Below, in pieces: positions 1 to 8,720 of a stretch of DNA of 38,422 bases. Location of the stretch: the NCBI GenBank assembly GCA_949296375.1, contig CASFQX010000110.1, positions 1 to 38,422 of the forward strand. Reading direction: 5' to 3'. The notes beneath the pieces were generated by a model that ran no database searches, was not told the DNA's origin, and was given only the letters and a program-made list of their open reading frames with translations. Within the stretch, counting starts at the first letter, position 1. Each line of letters starts with the position of its first letter. The translations under genes and the position numbers were made by a program. This DNA is from an uncultured Olsenella sp. Its GTDB lineage: Bacteria > Actinomycetota > Coriobacteriia > Coriobacteriales > Atopobiaceae.

Positions 1-130
1 CCGCCGCGAGTTCTTGCCGAGCGTCCTTCTCGGCAAGCTGTCTGAGCGCCGGACATCGGCAGCGTCGGACGGGGGCGGACGACCTGTGAATGTCTCGCGC
101 TTACCGGCGAATTTGCGCCGTTCGTGGTAA
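1..130 (+). other. Probable 3' end of an upstream gene with a hairpin
   Basis: One plus-strand frame is open from the window edge to a TAA at 128-130, but the other two frames also stop nearby (TGA at 43-45 and at 87-89), so I cannot tell which one is the end of the upstream gene. A perfect inverted repeat lies at 13-21 and 29-37 (CTTGCCGAG / CTCGGCAAG, 7-base loop). No T tract follows it, so it is not a classical terminator. No recognisable domain is left. Confidence 0.3.
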
Positions 131-164
131 GATTTCCACGCAAATCGAATAGCGAGGAGATGAG

Positions 165-1496
165 ATGCCCAAACCCGTTGTCGCCGTGGTCGGCCGCCCT
201 AACGTCGGCAAGTCCACGCTCGTGAACCGCATCGCGGTGTCACGCGACGCCATCGTCCACGAGTCCCGCGGTGTCACGAGAGACCGCTCCTACCACGAGG
301 CCGACTGGAACGGCCGTGACTTCGTCCTCATCGACACGGGCGGCATCGAGTCCGTCAAGTCCAAGGACGTCTTTGCCCCGCGCATCCGCGAGCAGGCGCT
401 CCTCGCCTGTGACGAGGCCGACGTCATCGTCTTTGTGGTGGACGGCGCGACCGGCGTGACAGATGAGGACGAGGAGGTCGCGCGCATCGTGCGCCGCTCC
501 GAGAAGCCCGTCTTCCTCGTCGTCAACAAGAAGGACAACCCCGACACCGAGCAGGACGGCCTCTGGGACTTCTACGCCCTCGGCGTGGGCGAGCCCCTGC
601 CGCTCTCCGCTGCGCACGGCTACGGAACCGGCGACCTTCTCGACGACATCGTCGCCGCCTTCCCGGAGCCCACCGAGGAGGACGAGGCAGACGAGATGCT
701 CTCCCTCGCCATCGTCGGCAGACCCAACGTGGGCAAGTCCAGCCTCGGAAACCGCCTTGCCAACAAGAAGCGCTCCATCGTCTCGGACGTCGCAGGGACC
801 ACGCGTGACGCCATCGATACCGTGATCGAGTGGAAGGGCATGCCCATCAAGCTCGTCGACACCGCCGGCATGCGCAAGAAGTCCCAGGTTCACGAGGACG
901 TGGAGTACTACAGTCTCGTCCGCGGCCTGCAGGCCATCGACCGCGCGGACGTCTGCCTGCTCGTGGTTGACGCCACCGTGGGCGTGACCGAGCAGGACCA
1001 AAAGGTCGCCGGCATGGCGATCGACCGCGGGTGCGGCCTCGTGCTCGTACTCAACAAGTGGGATCTCATCGAGACCGAGCAGCAGCGCGACGAGATCGTC
1101 GCATCCATCGACAAGCGCCTCGCCTTCGCGCCGTGGATCCCCACGGTTAACGTCTCGGCCCTCACCGGTCGCGCCACGGACAAGGTGCTCGGCCTCGCCG
1201 TGAAGGCCGCCGATGCCCACGCCTCGCAGCTCAAGACCTCGCAGCTCAACGATTTTCTCGCCGAGATCCGCGAGAGCGGTCACACGAGAAGCGAGAAGGG
1301 CCGCCGCCTCAAGATCAACTACGCGACGCAGACCGGCTCCAAGCCGCCCGTCATCTCCTTCTTCTGCAACGCGCCCGACCTCGTTGACGACAACTTCGAG
1401 CGCTTCGTCGAGAACCGCCTGCGCCAGCGCTTCGATCTGGTGGGCACGCCGGTGCGCCTGAGGTTCCGCCGCAAGAACGAGGGGAGCGAGCGCTGA
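165..1496 (+). CDS. der: GTPase Der (EngA), ribosome assembly
   Basis: Der is a GTPase with two consecutive G domains that acts in maturation of the 50S ribosomal subunit in the cytoplasm. Both G domains are complete. The first P-loop GRPNVGKST is at residues 10-18 with a DTGG switch motif and NKKD. The second P-loop GRPNVGKSS begins near residue 185, with DTAGM and NKWD near 297-300. The last about 100 residues match the KH-like C-terminal domain. At 443 aa the length is usual for the family. The ATG at 165 has a GAGGAG ribosome site at 154-159. It is the first gene of a plus-strand run reaching the ABC-F gene, and its TGA shares one base with the plsY ATG. Confidence 0.97.
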   Translation: MPKPVVAVVGRPNVGKSTLVNRIAVSRDAIVHESRGVTRDRSYHEADWNGRDFVLIDTGGIESVKSKDVFAPRIREQALLACDEADVIVFVVDGATGVTDEDEEVARIVRRSEKPVFLVVNKKDNPDTEQDGLWDFYALGVGEPLPLSAAHGYGTGDLLDDIVAAFPEPTEEDEADEMLSLAIVGRPNVGKSSLGNRLANKKRSIVSDVAGTTRDAIDTVIEWKGMPIKLVDTAGMRKKSQVHEDVEYYSLVRGLQAIDRADVCLLVVDATVGVTEQDQKVAGMAIDRGCGLVLVLNKWDLIETEQQRDEIVASIDKRLAFAPWIPTVNVSALTGRATDKVLGLAVKAADAHASQLKTSQLNDFLAEIRESGHTRSEKGRRLKINYATQTGSKPPVISFFCNAPDLVDDNFERFVENRLRQRFDLVGTPVRLRFRRKNEGSER

Positions 1497-2182
1497 TGAA
1501 CGAGCTTGCCCTCTGGACCGGCGTCTTCATGCTCGGCGCCTACCTCGTCTGCGGCATTCCCTTTGGCCTCATTCTCGCCATCGCTATGGGTCACGTCGAC
1601 GTCCGCACCGTGGGCTCCGGCAACATCGGGACCACCAACGTGGCCCGCTCCGTGGGAAAGGGCGCCGGTGCCGCGACGCTCCTGCTCGACCTGAGCAAAG
1701 GCCTCGTCTGGATGCTCGTCTCCCGCTGGGCAATCGCCGCGCTCGCCCTCGGCGGCGACATCTCCGCCTTGGATCACACCACCGCCTTTGGCACCAGCCT
1801 CACCCTCGTGTTTCTCGCCTGCATCTGCGGGCACGTCTTCTCCCCATACCTGCGCTTCCACGGCGGCAAGGGCATCGCGGTGGGCTTTGGGGCAGCCCTT
1901 GGGCTCTATTGGCCCATCGGGGTCGGCGTCCTCGCCATCTTCCTCGCGCTGGCGATCCCCACGCGCTACGTCTCGCTCGGATCGGTCTTCGCCGCCGCCT
2001 CGCTGCCCCTGTGGTGCGCCGTCTTCGGCTTTCCCGCAGTCGCCATAGCCCCCGTTGCCGTGGCCGCGGTTATCGTTGTCTGGTCTCATCGAGAGAACGT
2101 TCGCCGCCTCATCAATCACGAGGAGAGGCGGTTCTCCTTCCACAAGTCCGAGAAGAACCCGAGTGAAAAGGAGGCCCGCTGA
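1496..2182 (+). CDS. plsY: Acyl-phosphate:glycerol-3-phosphate acyltransferase PlsY
   Basis: PlsY is an integral membrane enzyme that moves an acyl group from acyl-phosphate to glycerol-3-phosphate, the first step of phosphatidic acid synthesis. The protein is hydrophobic, with several membrane segments. It carries the family glycine-rich motif GSGNIGTTNVAR near residues 38-50 and the HGGKGIAVGFG motif near 120-130. It ends in a charged tail of about 30 residues (rich in Arg, Glu and Lys) that probably faces the cytoplasm and is longer than in many PlsY proteins. Start and stop each share one base with the neighbours (TGATG at both joins), which suggests coupled translation with der and rpe. 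A strong AAAAGGAGG inside its 3' end serves the next gene. Confidence 0.96.
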   Translation: MNELALWTGVFMLGAYLVCGIPFGLILAIAMGHVDVRTVGSGNIGTTNVARSVGKGAGAATLLLDLSKGLVWMLVSRWAIAALALGGDISALDHTTAFGTSLTLVFLACICGHVFSPYLRFHGGKGIAVGFGAALGLYWPIGVGVLAIFLALAIPTRYVSLGSVFAAASLPLWCAVFGFPAVAIAPVAVAAVIVVWSHRENVRRLINHEERRFSFHKSEKNPSEKEAR

Positions 2183-2859
2183 TGCAGCGCCCCGCAGTCA
2201 TCGCCCCATCCCTGCTCGCCGCCGACTACCTGCGGCTTGGAGAGGAGCTCAAGGAGGTTGAGACGGCCGACCTCGTTCACCTCGACGTCATGGACGGCCA
2301 CTTCGTGCCCAACCTCAGCTTTGGCCTCGACACGCTGAGGGCGGTCAAGGGTGCGACCAGCCTCCCCGTTGATGTGCACCTCATGATCTCCAACCCCGAC
2401 GATATGGTCGAGAAGTACCTCGACGCCGGGGCTGACATCGTCTCGTTCCACTACGAGGCCACGGCGCACGCGCACCGGCTCGTCTCGCTCATCCACGACC
2501 GTGGCGCCAAGGCCTCGATCGCGCTCAATCCGGCGACGCCGGTCTGCCTTCTCGAGCCCATCATCGACGAGCTCGACATGGTACTCGTCATGACGGTCAA
2601 CCCCGGCTTTGGCGGGCAGTCCTTCATCGAGTCCTCCGTCCGCAAGCTGCGCCGTCTCCGCCGTCTCTGCGACGAGCACGGCGTCAACCCTCACGTTGAG
2701 GTTGACGGCGGCATCCACACTCGCAACGCCCAGGAGGTTGCCGCGGCAGGTGCCAACGTGCTTGTTGCGGGTTCGTCTGTCTTCGGCGCCGCCGATCGAT
2801 CCGCCGCCATCCGCGCCATCCGCGAGGCTGCCGAGACCGGACGCAGGAAGATCGCGTAG
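2182..2859 (+). CDS. rpe: Ribulose-phosphate 3-epimerase
   Basis: This enzyme interconverts ribulose-5-phosphate and xylulose-5-phosphate in the pentose phosphate pathway. It is a complete TIM-barrel protein of 225 aa, the usual length. Visible active-site elements are the start motif IAPSLLAADY, the metal and acid/base cluster HLDVMDGHFVPN (His33, Asp35), DVHLM (His66), the phosphate-side loop NPGFGGQ (140-146) and the second catalytic Asp175 in EVDGG. The ATG at 2182 shares a base with the plsY stop and follows AAAAGGAGG at 2166-2174. The desulfurase gene starts 3 bases after its stop. Confidence 0.97.
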   Translation: MQRPAVIAPSLLAADYLRLGEELKEVETADLVHLDVMDGHFVPNLSFGLDTLRAVKGATSLPVDVHLMISNPDDMVEKYLDAGADIVSFHYEATAHAHRLVSLIHDRGAKASIALNPATPVCLLEPIIDELDMVLVMTVNPGFGGQSFIESSVRKLRRLRRLCDEHGVNPHVEVDGGIHTRNAQEVAAAGANVLVAGSSVFGAADRSAAIRAIREAAETGRRKIA

Positions 2860-2862
2860 ACG

Positions 2863-4038
2863 ATGGCGCCAGAAACGGTATATCTCGACTACGCCGCCTC
2901 GGCTCCGCTGAGGGTCGAGGCGCTCGCCGCGCAGCGCGCCTATGACGAGGCCCCCTACGCCGGGGCCAACCCCAATTCGCTGCACACCTTGGGGCGAGAG
3001 GCGGCTCGCGCCCTCGACGGGGCACGCCGCGACCTCGTCCGAGCGCTCGGCGGAGGCTTCAGACCCTCTGACGTCGTCTTCACCTCAGGAGGGACGGAGT
3101 CCAACAACCTCGCCCTTCTCGGCCTAGCCGAGGCCACGCGGGCGCGGGCCTCGCGCCGGAACAGGGTGATCGTCTCGACAATCGAGCACGACTCCGTGCT
3201 CGACGTTCGCGGCGCGCTACGTGAGCGTGGCTTTGAGGTCGAGCTCGCGCCTGCTGGACGCGACGGAATCGTGCGCGCGGACGCCCTCTCGGGGCTTCTC
3301 GACGAGAGAACCGCCCTCGTGTCCGTCATGTACGCGAACAACGAGACCGGTGTCATTCAGCCCGTGGGCAAGCTCGCGCGGCTCGCGCACGCCGCAGGCG
3401 CCGTCTTCCACACAGATGCCGTCCAGGCCTTCGGTCATGTACCGCTCGAGCTCTCCGATGTGGACGCCGTGAGCGTTGCCGCGCACAAGCTCGGCGGGCC
3501 CGTCGGTGTGGGCGCGCTTGTCGTGAGGGGTCGCACCCCGCTGCGTCCGCTCTCGTTTGGCGGTGGCCAGGAGGGCGGCAGACGTGCTGGCACCCAGGAC
3601 GTGCGCGGCGCACTCGCGTTCGCCGCGGTCTCTCGGGCCTGCGCTGCGCGCCTGAGCGAGGATCGCGCCTTCGTCTCAGCTCGTGCCGAGGCTCTTTACG
3701 AGCGGCTCTGCGCGCCCGGGACCGGCATCGTACCCACGACGAGCGAGGCGGTCGACGCAGGCCGCCTGCCGGGCATCGTGAGCATCCTCGTTCCCGAGGT
3801 GGACTCCGAGACGCTCATCCTCGCGCTCGACCAAGAAGGCTTCGAGGTCTCCGCGGCGTCAGCCTGCTCCTCGGGCTCCCTCGATGCGAGCCACGTCCTT
3901 CTCGCAATGGGAGTTCCCCGAAACGAGGCGCTGGGTTCGCTGCGCATCTCGTTTGACGAGCGCGTGGGCGAGGACGCGCTTCATCGTTTCTCTGACACAC
4001 TCGTTCGAATCGTCGCCGAGCGCTCTCGGCACCGCTAG
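2863..4038 (+). CDS. Cysteine desulfurase (NifS/IscS family)
   Basis: A PLP enzyme that takes sulfur from L-cysteine as a persulfide for Fe-S clusters and tRNA thiolation. It has the class V aminotransferase fold: YLDYAASAPLR at the N-terminus, TSGGTESNN, the EHDS histidine motif, NNETG, the cofactor-ring Asp in HTDAVQAFG, and Schiff-base Lys209 in AAHKLGGPVG. The catalytic cysteine is Cys335 in ASACSSGSLD, in a loop of the NifS/IscS (group I) kind. Length 391 aa is normal. No iscU, scaffold gene or thiI is adjacent in this window, so the sulfur acceptor cannot be told from context. It lies 3 bases after rpe and 12 before the zinc-ribbon gene. Confidence 0.92.
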   Translation: MAPETVYLDYAASAPLRVEALAAQRAYDEAPYAGANPNSLHTLGREAARALDGARRDLVRALGGGFRPSDVVFTSGGTESNNLALLGLAEATRARASRRNRVIVSTIEHDSVLDVRGALRERGFEVELAPAGRDGIVRADALSGLLDERTALVSVMYANNETGVIQPVGKLARLAHAAGAVFHTDAVQAFGHVPLELSDVDAVSVAAHKLGGPVGVGALVVRGRTPLRPLSFGGGQEGGRRAGTQDVRGALAFAAVSRACAARLSEDRAFVSARAEALYERLCAPGTGIVPTTSEAVDAGRLPGIVSILVPEVDSETLILALDQEGFEVSAASACSSGSLDASHVLLAMGVPRNEALGSLRISFDERVGEDALHRFSDTLVRIVAERSRHR

Positions 4039-4050
4039 GAAGGGGAAAGC

Positions 4051-4773
4051 ATGACCCAGGTAGACGCGCTCTTCAGGCTTCAGGAGCTCGACCTCGGGCT
4101 CCTCAAGCGCGCCTCGGTGCTCGCCGCCATGCCGCAGCAGGCCCGCCTCAAGACCATCGACCTCGCCGCGAAGAAGGTTGCCTCCGAGCTCAAGGGCATC
4201 GTCGGCCAGCGCAAGGACGCCGAGACCGAGGTTGCCGACGCCGAGGCGGCGCTCTCGCACTATCATGAGAAGACCGCCGAGGTCCGCTCCGCCGCCGAGG
4301 GCGGGGAGCACACGCACCGTGAGGTTCGCAGCCTCGAGCAGCAGCTCACCTCCCTGGCAAAGCACATCGAGAAGGCCGAGTACTCCCTGGTGCCGTTGCG
4401 CGAGAAGCTCGAGAAGCTGCAGCTCGCCGAGCGAAACGCCCGCCTCATGCAGGAGCGCCTGCAGGGGGAGCGCGCCGCAACGGACGCCTCGCTCAAGGAG
4501 GAGAGCGCCTCGCTGCGGGCTGAGATCGTCGAGCTCTCGCGCGAGCGCGAGCAGGTTGCGAATCGCCTTGGGGCAGACCTGCTTGAGCGCTACGAGGTTG
4601 CTCGCAAGCGCTTCAAGGGCCTCGCCGTCGAGCGCCTTCACGGCAACGTCCCCTCCGTCTGCCGAGTGAAGCTCCAGCCGAGCCTCTTCCACGACCTCTC
4701 TCAGGGCGACGAGATCACCGAGTGCCCGTACTGTCACCGCATTCTCGTCACCTCCGAGGAGGGTCAGGAGTGA
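4051..4773 (+). CDS. Coiled-coil protein with degenerate C-terminal zinc ribbon (DUF164/CT398-like)
   Basis: A 240-residue cytoplasmic protein: a long, strongly charged coiled coil (about residues 20-185, rich in Glu, Arg, Ala and Leu) followed by a small zinc-ribbon-like end. This is the architecture of the C4-type zinc ribbon family (DUF164); the exact role is not established. The family normally has two CxxC pairs. Here the second is intact (Cys225-Pro-Tyr-Cys228), but the first has only Cys204, with Pro201 where the partner cysteine should be, so metal binding may be altered or lost. It sits between the desulfurase and coaBC. Its TGA overlaps the GTG start of coaBC. Confidence 0.85.
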   Translation: MTQVDALFRLQELDLGLLKRASVLAAMPQQARLKTIDLAAKKVASELKGIVGQRKDAETEVADAEAALSHYHEKTAEVRSAAEGGEHTHREVRSLEQQLTSLAKHIEKAEYSLVPLREKLEKLQLAERNARLMQERLQGERAATDASLKEESASLRAEIVELSREREQVANRLGADLLERYEVARKRFKGLAVERLHGNVPSVCRVKLQPSLFHDLSQGDEITECPYCHRILVTSEEGQE

Positions 4774-5963
4774 GTGCCGAGAAAAGCCATGTGCTTCTCG
4801 CCGTCTGTGGCGGAATCGCAGCGTACAAGGCATGCGAGGTGCTGCGGGGCCTCCAGAAGGCGGGCTGCGAGGTCCGCGTGACCATGACTGGGGACGCGGA
4901 GCGTTTCGTGGGCGCAACGACTTTCGAGGCGCTCTCCGGTGCTCCCGTAGCCACGTCGCTCTACGACTACCCTGGATCCGCAATCCCGCACATCGAACTT
5001 GCCGAGTGGGCGGACGCCGCCGTGGTGGTGCCCGCCACCGCCAACGTCGTGGCCAAGATGGCCTGCGGCATTGCCGACGACTGCCTCACGACAACGCTTC
5101 TGGCGTGCGCGTGTCCCGTGCTCGTGGCGCCGGGGATGAACGTGCACATGTGGCAGAGCCTCGCCACGCAGGCCAACGTTGCCGCGCTGCGCGAGCGGGG
5201 CGTGAGCTTTGTGGGGCCTGACAGCGGTCGCCTTGCCTGCGGGGACGTGGGCGAGGGCAAGCTCGCGGGGGTGGACGAGATCGTGTTTGCCGCGCTGGCG
5301 CTTTTGGGGCCGCGCGACCTTGATGGCCTGAGCGTGCTCGTGAACGCCGGCCCCACGCACGAGGCCATCGATCCCGTACGCTACATCGCCAACCGGTCCA
5401 CGGGCAAGATGGGCTATGCCATTGCCGAGGCCGCGGCGCGACGTGGGGCCGAGGTGACGCTCGTCTCCGGACCCACCGCGCTGCCCACGCCTGCCGGCGT
5501 GAGGCGTGTGGACGTTGAGAGCGCCGCCCAGATGCACGATGCGATGCTCGCGGAGTTTGATGACGCCGACGTTGCCATCTGCAGCGCCGCCGTTGCCGAC
5601 TACACCCCCGCGGCGCCCGCGGACCACAAGCTCAAGAAGTCGCGCGAGCACCTGGACGCGATCGCGCTCACTGAGACTGCTGACATCCTGGCTGACCTCT
5701 GCGCGAAAAAGGGCCCGCGCGTCGTCGTCGGCTTTGCCGCCGAGACGGACGATCTTCTCGCCCACGCGCAGGATAAGCTCGAACACAAGGGCGCCGACCT
5801 CATCGTGGCCAACGACGTGAGCCGCCCCGAGTCAACCTTTGGAGCCGACACCAACCGCGTGGCGTTCGTGACCGCTGGCGGCGTGGAGCAGCTTGAGACC
5901 ATGCCGCTGCACGGTGTGGCTGACGCGATTCTTGAAGCCGTACTGAGGATGGTCGCGCGATGA
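4770..5963 (+). CDS. coaBC: Bifunctional phosphopantothenoylcysteine decarboxylase/synthetase CoaBC
   Basis: CoaBC makes 4'-phosphopantetheine in coenzyme A synthesis: the N-terminal CoaC half is an FMN-dependent decarboxylase and the C-terminal CoaB half ligates cysteine to 4'-phosphopantothenate. The CoaC half shows CGGIAAYKA, the PHI histidine, PATAN, APGMN and the flexible flap SGRLACGDVGEG with its active cysteine. The CoaB half begins near VNAGPTHEAIDPVRYIAN and includes STGKMGYA, the DHKLKKS lysine motif and NDVS. I start it at GTG 4770, giving 397 aa, because this overlaps the previous stop as GTGA and follows GAGGAGG at about 4756-4762. The upstream ATG at 4722 would add 16 unrelated residues. 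Confidence 0.95.
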   Translation: MSAEKSHVLLAVCGGIAAYKACEVLRGLQKAGCEVRVTMTGDAERFVGATTFEALSGAPVATSLYDYPGSAIPHIELAEWADAAVVVPATANVVAKMACGIADDCLTTTLLACACPVLVAPGMNVHMWQSLATQANVAALRERGVSFVGPDSGRLACGDVGEGKLAGVDEIVFAALALLGPRDLDGLSVLVNAGPTHEAIDPVRYIANRSTGKMGYAIAEAAARRGAEVTLVSGPTALPTPAGVRRVDVESAAQMHDAMLAEFDDADVAICSAAVADYTPAAPADHKLKKSREHLDAIALTETADILADLCAKKGPRVVVGFAAETDDLLAHAQDKLEHKGADLIVANDVSRPESTFGADTNRVAFVTAGGVEQLETMPLHGVADAILEAVLRMVAR

Positions 5964-6814
5964 GCGGGCTGCTTATTGGCTGCCACCTTTCCACCGCGAG
6001 TGGCTATGCGGCCATGGCGTCAGACGCCGTCTCCATCGATGCCACCACGTTCGCGTTCTTCACGCGCAACCCGCGCGGCGGCAACGCGCGCGAGCTGGAC
6101 CAGAAGGACCTCGCCGCGTTTCTCGACACGCTCGAGAAGCACGAGATCGGCCCGCTGGTGGCGCACGCGCCCTACACGTACAACCTCTGCTCCGCCAAAC
6201 CGGAGACCGTGGAGTTTGCCCGGCGCGCGATGCGCGAGGACCTGGAGCGCCTGGAACGCATGCCCGGCCATCTCTACAACTTCCATCCTGGTGCGCACGT
6301 CAAACAGGGTGTAGACGAGGGGATCAGACTCATCCGCGAGGGCCTGAACGAGGTCCTGGAACCCGGGCAGAATACGACGGTGCTGCTGGAGACCATGGCC
6401 GGCAAGGGCACCGAGGTCGGGCGAACCTTCGAAGAGCTCGCGCGCATCATCGACGGAGTGGACCACGACGAGCTTCTCGGCGTGTGTCTGGACACTTGCC
6501 ACGTGGCGGACGCAGGCTATGACATCATGGGCGACCTCGACGGCGTGCTCGATGAGTTCGACCGTGTGATCGGGCTTGACCGCCTGCGCGCCCTGCACCT
6601 CAACGACTCCAAGAACCCGCTCGGCTCTCACAAGGACCGTCACGAGAAGATCGGTGCGGGCACGCTCGGCCTCGGGACCTTCCGCGCCGTGGTCACCAAC
6701 CCGCGCCTCTCGGGCCTGCCCATGGTCCTCGAGACCCCGCAGACCGGCCTCGACGGCTGGGCGACCGAGATCACGCTGCTGAGATCGCTCGCCGCAGAGG
6801 GGGCTTCTTCGTAA
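5960..6814 (+). CDS. nfo: Endonuclease IV (AP endonuclease Nfo)
   Basis: Nfo cuts the DNA backbone 5' of abasic sites in base excision repair, using three zinc ions in a TIM barrel. The expected metal-binding landmarks are present: HAPY, NFHPGAH, LLETMAGKGTEVG, CLDTCHVADAGYD, HLNDSKNPLGSHKDRH (the most characteristic signature) and the final LETP. Length 284 aa is normal. It overlaps coaBC by four bases (ATGA) and shares one base with the ABC-F gene (TAATG), so the three are probably translated as a coupled set. No SOS box is visible in front, which is expected for an internal operon gene. Confidence 0.96.
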   Translation: MSGLLIGCHLSTASGYAAMASDAVSIDATTFAFFTRNPRGGNARELDQKDLAAFLDTLEKHEIGPLVAHAPYTYNLCSAKPETVEFARRAMREDLERLERMPGHLYNFHPGAHVKQGVDEGIRLIREGLNEVLEPGQNTTVLLETMAGKGTEVGRTFEELARIIDGVDHDELLGVCLDTCHVADAGYDIMGDLDGVLDEFDRVIGLDRLRALHLNDSKNPLGSHKDRHEKIGAGTLGLGTFRAVVTNPRLSGLPMVLETPQTGLDGWATEITLLRSLAAEGASS

Positions 6815-8634
6815 TGGGTATCCTCATCGGTCTTGAGCACGTGGGGCACGAATGGCCCGGCAAGAGCGTGTTGGAGGACCAGACCATTGGCATCAACGAG
6901 GGCGAGCGCATCGGTATCGTTGGCCGCAACGGGGACGGCAAGTCCACGCTGCTAGAGATAGTTGGTCACGTGCTGGAGCCGGACGCGGGCACGGTGACGT
7001 GGCGACGCAACATCTCCGTGGGCTATCTCGGACAGGCGGACCAGCTTGCGGACGACGACCCCGTGCGTCGCGCGATCTTTGGCGACGTTCCCGAGTACAC
7101 CTGGGCCTCGGACGCCCGCATCCGCGCAATTCTTGACGAGCTCGTGGGCGATCTCGACCTAGATGGCATAGTAGGCGAGCTCTCTGGCGGGCAGCGCCGT
7201 CGCGTGGACCTCTGCCGCGTGCTCTGTCACACCTGGGACGTCATCCTCATGGACGAGCCCACCAACCACCTTGACCTCGCCGCCATCGAGTGTCTGGCGG
7301 GCCACCTCAAGCGCCGCTGGCCGGCGGGGGAGGGCGCGCTTCTCGTGGTCACACACGATCGCTGGTTCCTCGATGAGGTTTGCGAGCACATGTGGGAGGT
7401 CCACGACCGCCGAATCGAACCTTTCGAGGGCGGCTACTCCGCCTACATCCAACAGCGCGTCGAGCGCGAGCGCCAGGCTGCCGTCATGGAGGAGCGCCGT
7501 CAGAACACGCTGCGCAAGGAGCTCAACTGGCTCGCGCACGGCGCCAAGGCGCGCACGAGCAAGCCGAAGTTCCGCATTGAGGCGGCGCGGGCCCTCATCG
7601 CCAACGACCCACCGCTCAGAAACCCGCTCGAGCTCAAGCGCCTTGCCGTGAGCCGTCTGGGCAAGCAGGTCATCGAGATGAAGGACGTGAGCTTTACCTA
7701 TCCCGGCGGGCCGCACGTAATCGACGGGGTGGACTGGCTCATCGGCCCCGGCGACCGCTATGGCATCCTCGGCGCCAACGGCGCGGGCAAGTCCACGCTG
7801 CTCGCGCTCATGACGGGTGCGCTTGCGCCAACGTCCGGCACCGTGAAGATTGGCTTCTCGGTGCGCTTTGGCTTCATGAGCCAGCACTTGGATGCGCTTG
7901 CCGAGAAGGACGACTGGCGCGTGCTCGAGGTTCTCGGCCGCTACAAGCGGAGCTACCTCGTGGGCGGCAAGATGCAGAGCCCCACGCAACTCATCGAGCG
8001 CCTGGGCTTTGATCAGCGAGAGCTTACGAACTTCATCAAGGATCTCTCTGGCGGGCAGCGACGCCGCCTCGCGCTTCTCTGCGTCATCCTTGAGGAGCCC
8101 AACGTGCTCGTGCTCGACGAGCCGGGCAACGATCTTGACACGGACATGCTCGCCGTGATGGAGGACCTGCTCGACAGCTGGCCGGGGACGCTTCTTGTGG
8201 TGAGCCACGACCGCTATCTCATGGAGCGCGTGACCGACGATCAGTTTGCCCTGATTGACGGCCACGTCCGCCACGTGCCCGGCGGCGTTGACGAATACCT
8301 GCGCCTTCTCGGCGAGAGGGACGCGGGCGAGAAGAACACCGGCCCGGCGGCCGCCGCGGGGGAGCCGCGGGCGGACGGTCCTTCTCGCCCGGCTGCAGCG
8401 GGCCTTTCCAACCAGGAGCGTCGCGAGCTCAAGAAGCGCTTCGACGCGGTGAGCCGCAAGCTCGAGAAGACGGCGGGGGAGCCGGAGCGGCTGCGTGCGG
8501 AGATGGCCGCCGTGGACGCGAGCGACTATACCGCCCTCATGGCTGCGCAGGAGGCGCTCGACGCGTGCCTTGCCGAGCGCGAAGCCCTTGAGGACGAGTG
8601 GCTCGAGCTCTCGGACCGTCTGGACCTAGACTGA
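6814..8634 (+). CDS. ABC-F ATPase, Uup-like
   Basis: A soluble twin-ABC protein of 606 aa without membrane segments, as in the ABC-F translation factors. NBD1 has Walker A GRNGDGKST, signature LSGGQRRR and Walker B MDEPTNHLDL. NBD2 has GANGAGKST, LSGGQRRRLAL and VLDEPGNDLDTD, where the usual EPTN is EPGN. The linker between domains contains the basic helix typical of ribosome-contacting ABC-F proteins (WLAHGAKARTSKPK). The last about 75 residues form a charged coiled coil, the extension seen in Uup; an Ala/Pro/Gly-rich stretch precedes it. These traits favour Uup over EttA. Members bind the ribosomal E site; Uup has been linked to genome stability. It ends the plus-strand run. Confidence 0.88.
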   Translation: MGILIGLEHVGHEWPGKSVLEDQTIGINEGERIGIVGRNGDGKSTLLEIVGHVLEPDAGTVTWRRNISVGYLGQADQLADDDPVRRAIFGDVPEYTWASDARIRAILDELVGDLDLDGIVGELSGGQRRRVDLCRVLCHTWDVILMDEPTNHLDLAAIECLAGHLKRRWPAGEGALLVVTHDRWFLDEVCEHMWEVHDRRIEPFEGGYSAYIQQRVERERQAAVMEERRQNTLRKELNWLAHGAKARTSKPKFRIEAARALIANDPPLRNPLELKRLAVSRLGKQVIEMKDVSFTYPGGPHVIDGVDWLIGPGDRYGILGANGAGKSTLLALMTGALAPTSGTVKIGFSVRFGFMSQHLDALAEKDDWRVLEVLGRYKRSYLVGGKMQSPTQLIERLGFDQRELTNFIKDLSGGQRRRLALLCVILEEPNVLVLDEPGNDLDTDMLAVMEDLLDSWPGTLLVVSHDRYLMERVTDDQFALIDGHVRHVPGGVDEYLRLLGERDAGEKNTGPAAAAGEPRADGPSRPAAAGLSNQERRELKKRFDAVSRKLEKTAGEPERLRAEMAAVDASDYTALMAAQEALDACLAEREALEDEWLELSDRLDLD

Positions 8635-8720
8635 GGATTCTCTATCCCCACAAAAGTCAGGCGAGTATTATGACAAGCTGGGAAAACCCAGAAGCTCACA
8701 GAACTTTTGCGGCCGCAAAT
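8635..8720. other. Intergenic region between convergent genes
   Basis: The ABC-F gene and the flavodoxin gene end towards each other here. A small hairpin CTGGG-AAAA-CCCAG lies at 8678-8691. A perfect 14-bp palindrome TTTGCGGCCGCAAA lies at 8706-8719, directly next to the flavodoxin stop. Neither has a good T tract, so a bidirectional terminator is possible but not shown. Confidence 0.35.

Noticed and set aside
101-133. A promoter for der with -10 TAAGAT at 128-133
   Set aside because: Only four of six -10 bases match and no -35 at a proper spacing is found; der may be read from the upstream gene.
240-1283. A 347-codon minus-strand open frame over der
   Set aside because: Antisense to a clearly conserved gene, with no domain and a Val/Leu/Asp/Gly-rich composition expected for a shadow frame.
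8706-8719. TTTGCGGCCGCAAA palindrome as a terminator
   Set aside because: It has no loop and no real T tract on either strand, so I list it only as a structure in the gap.
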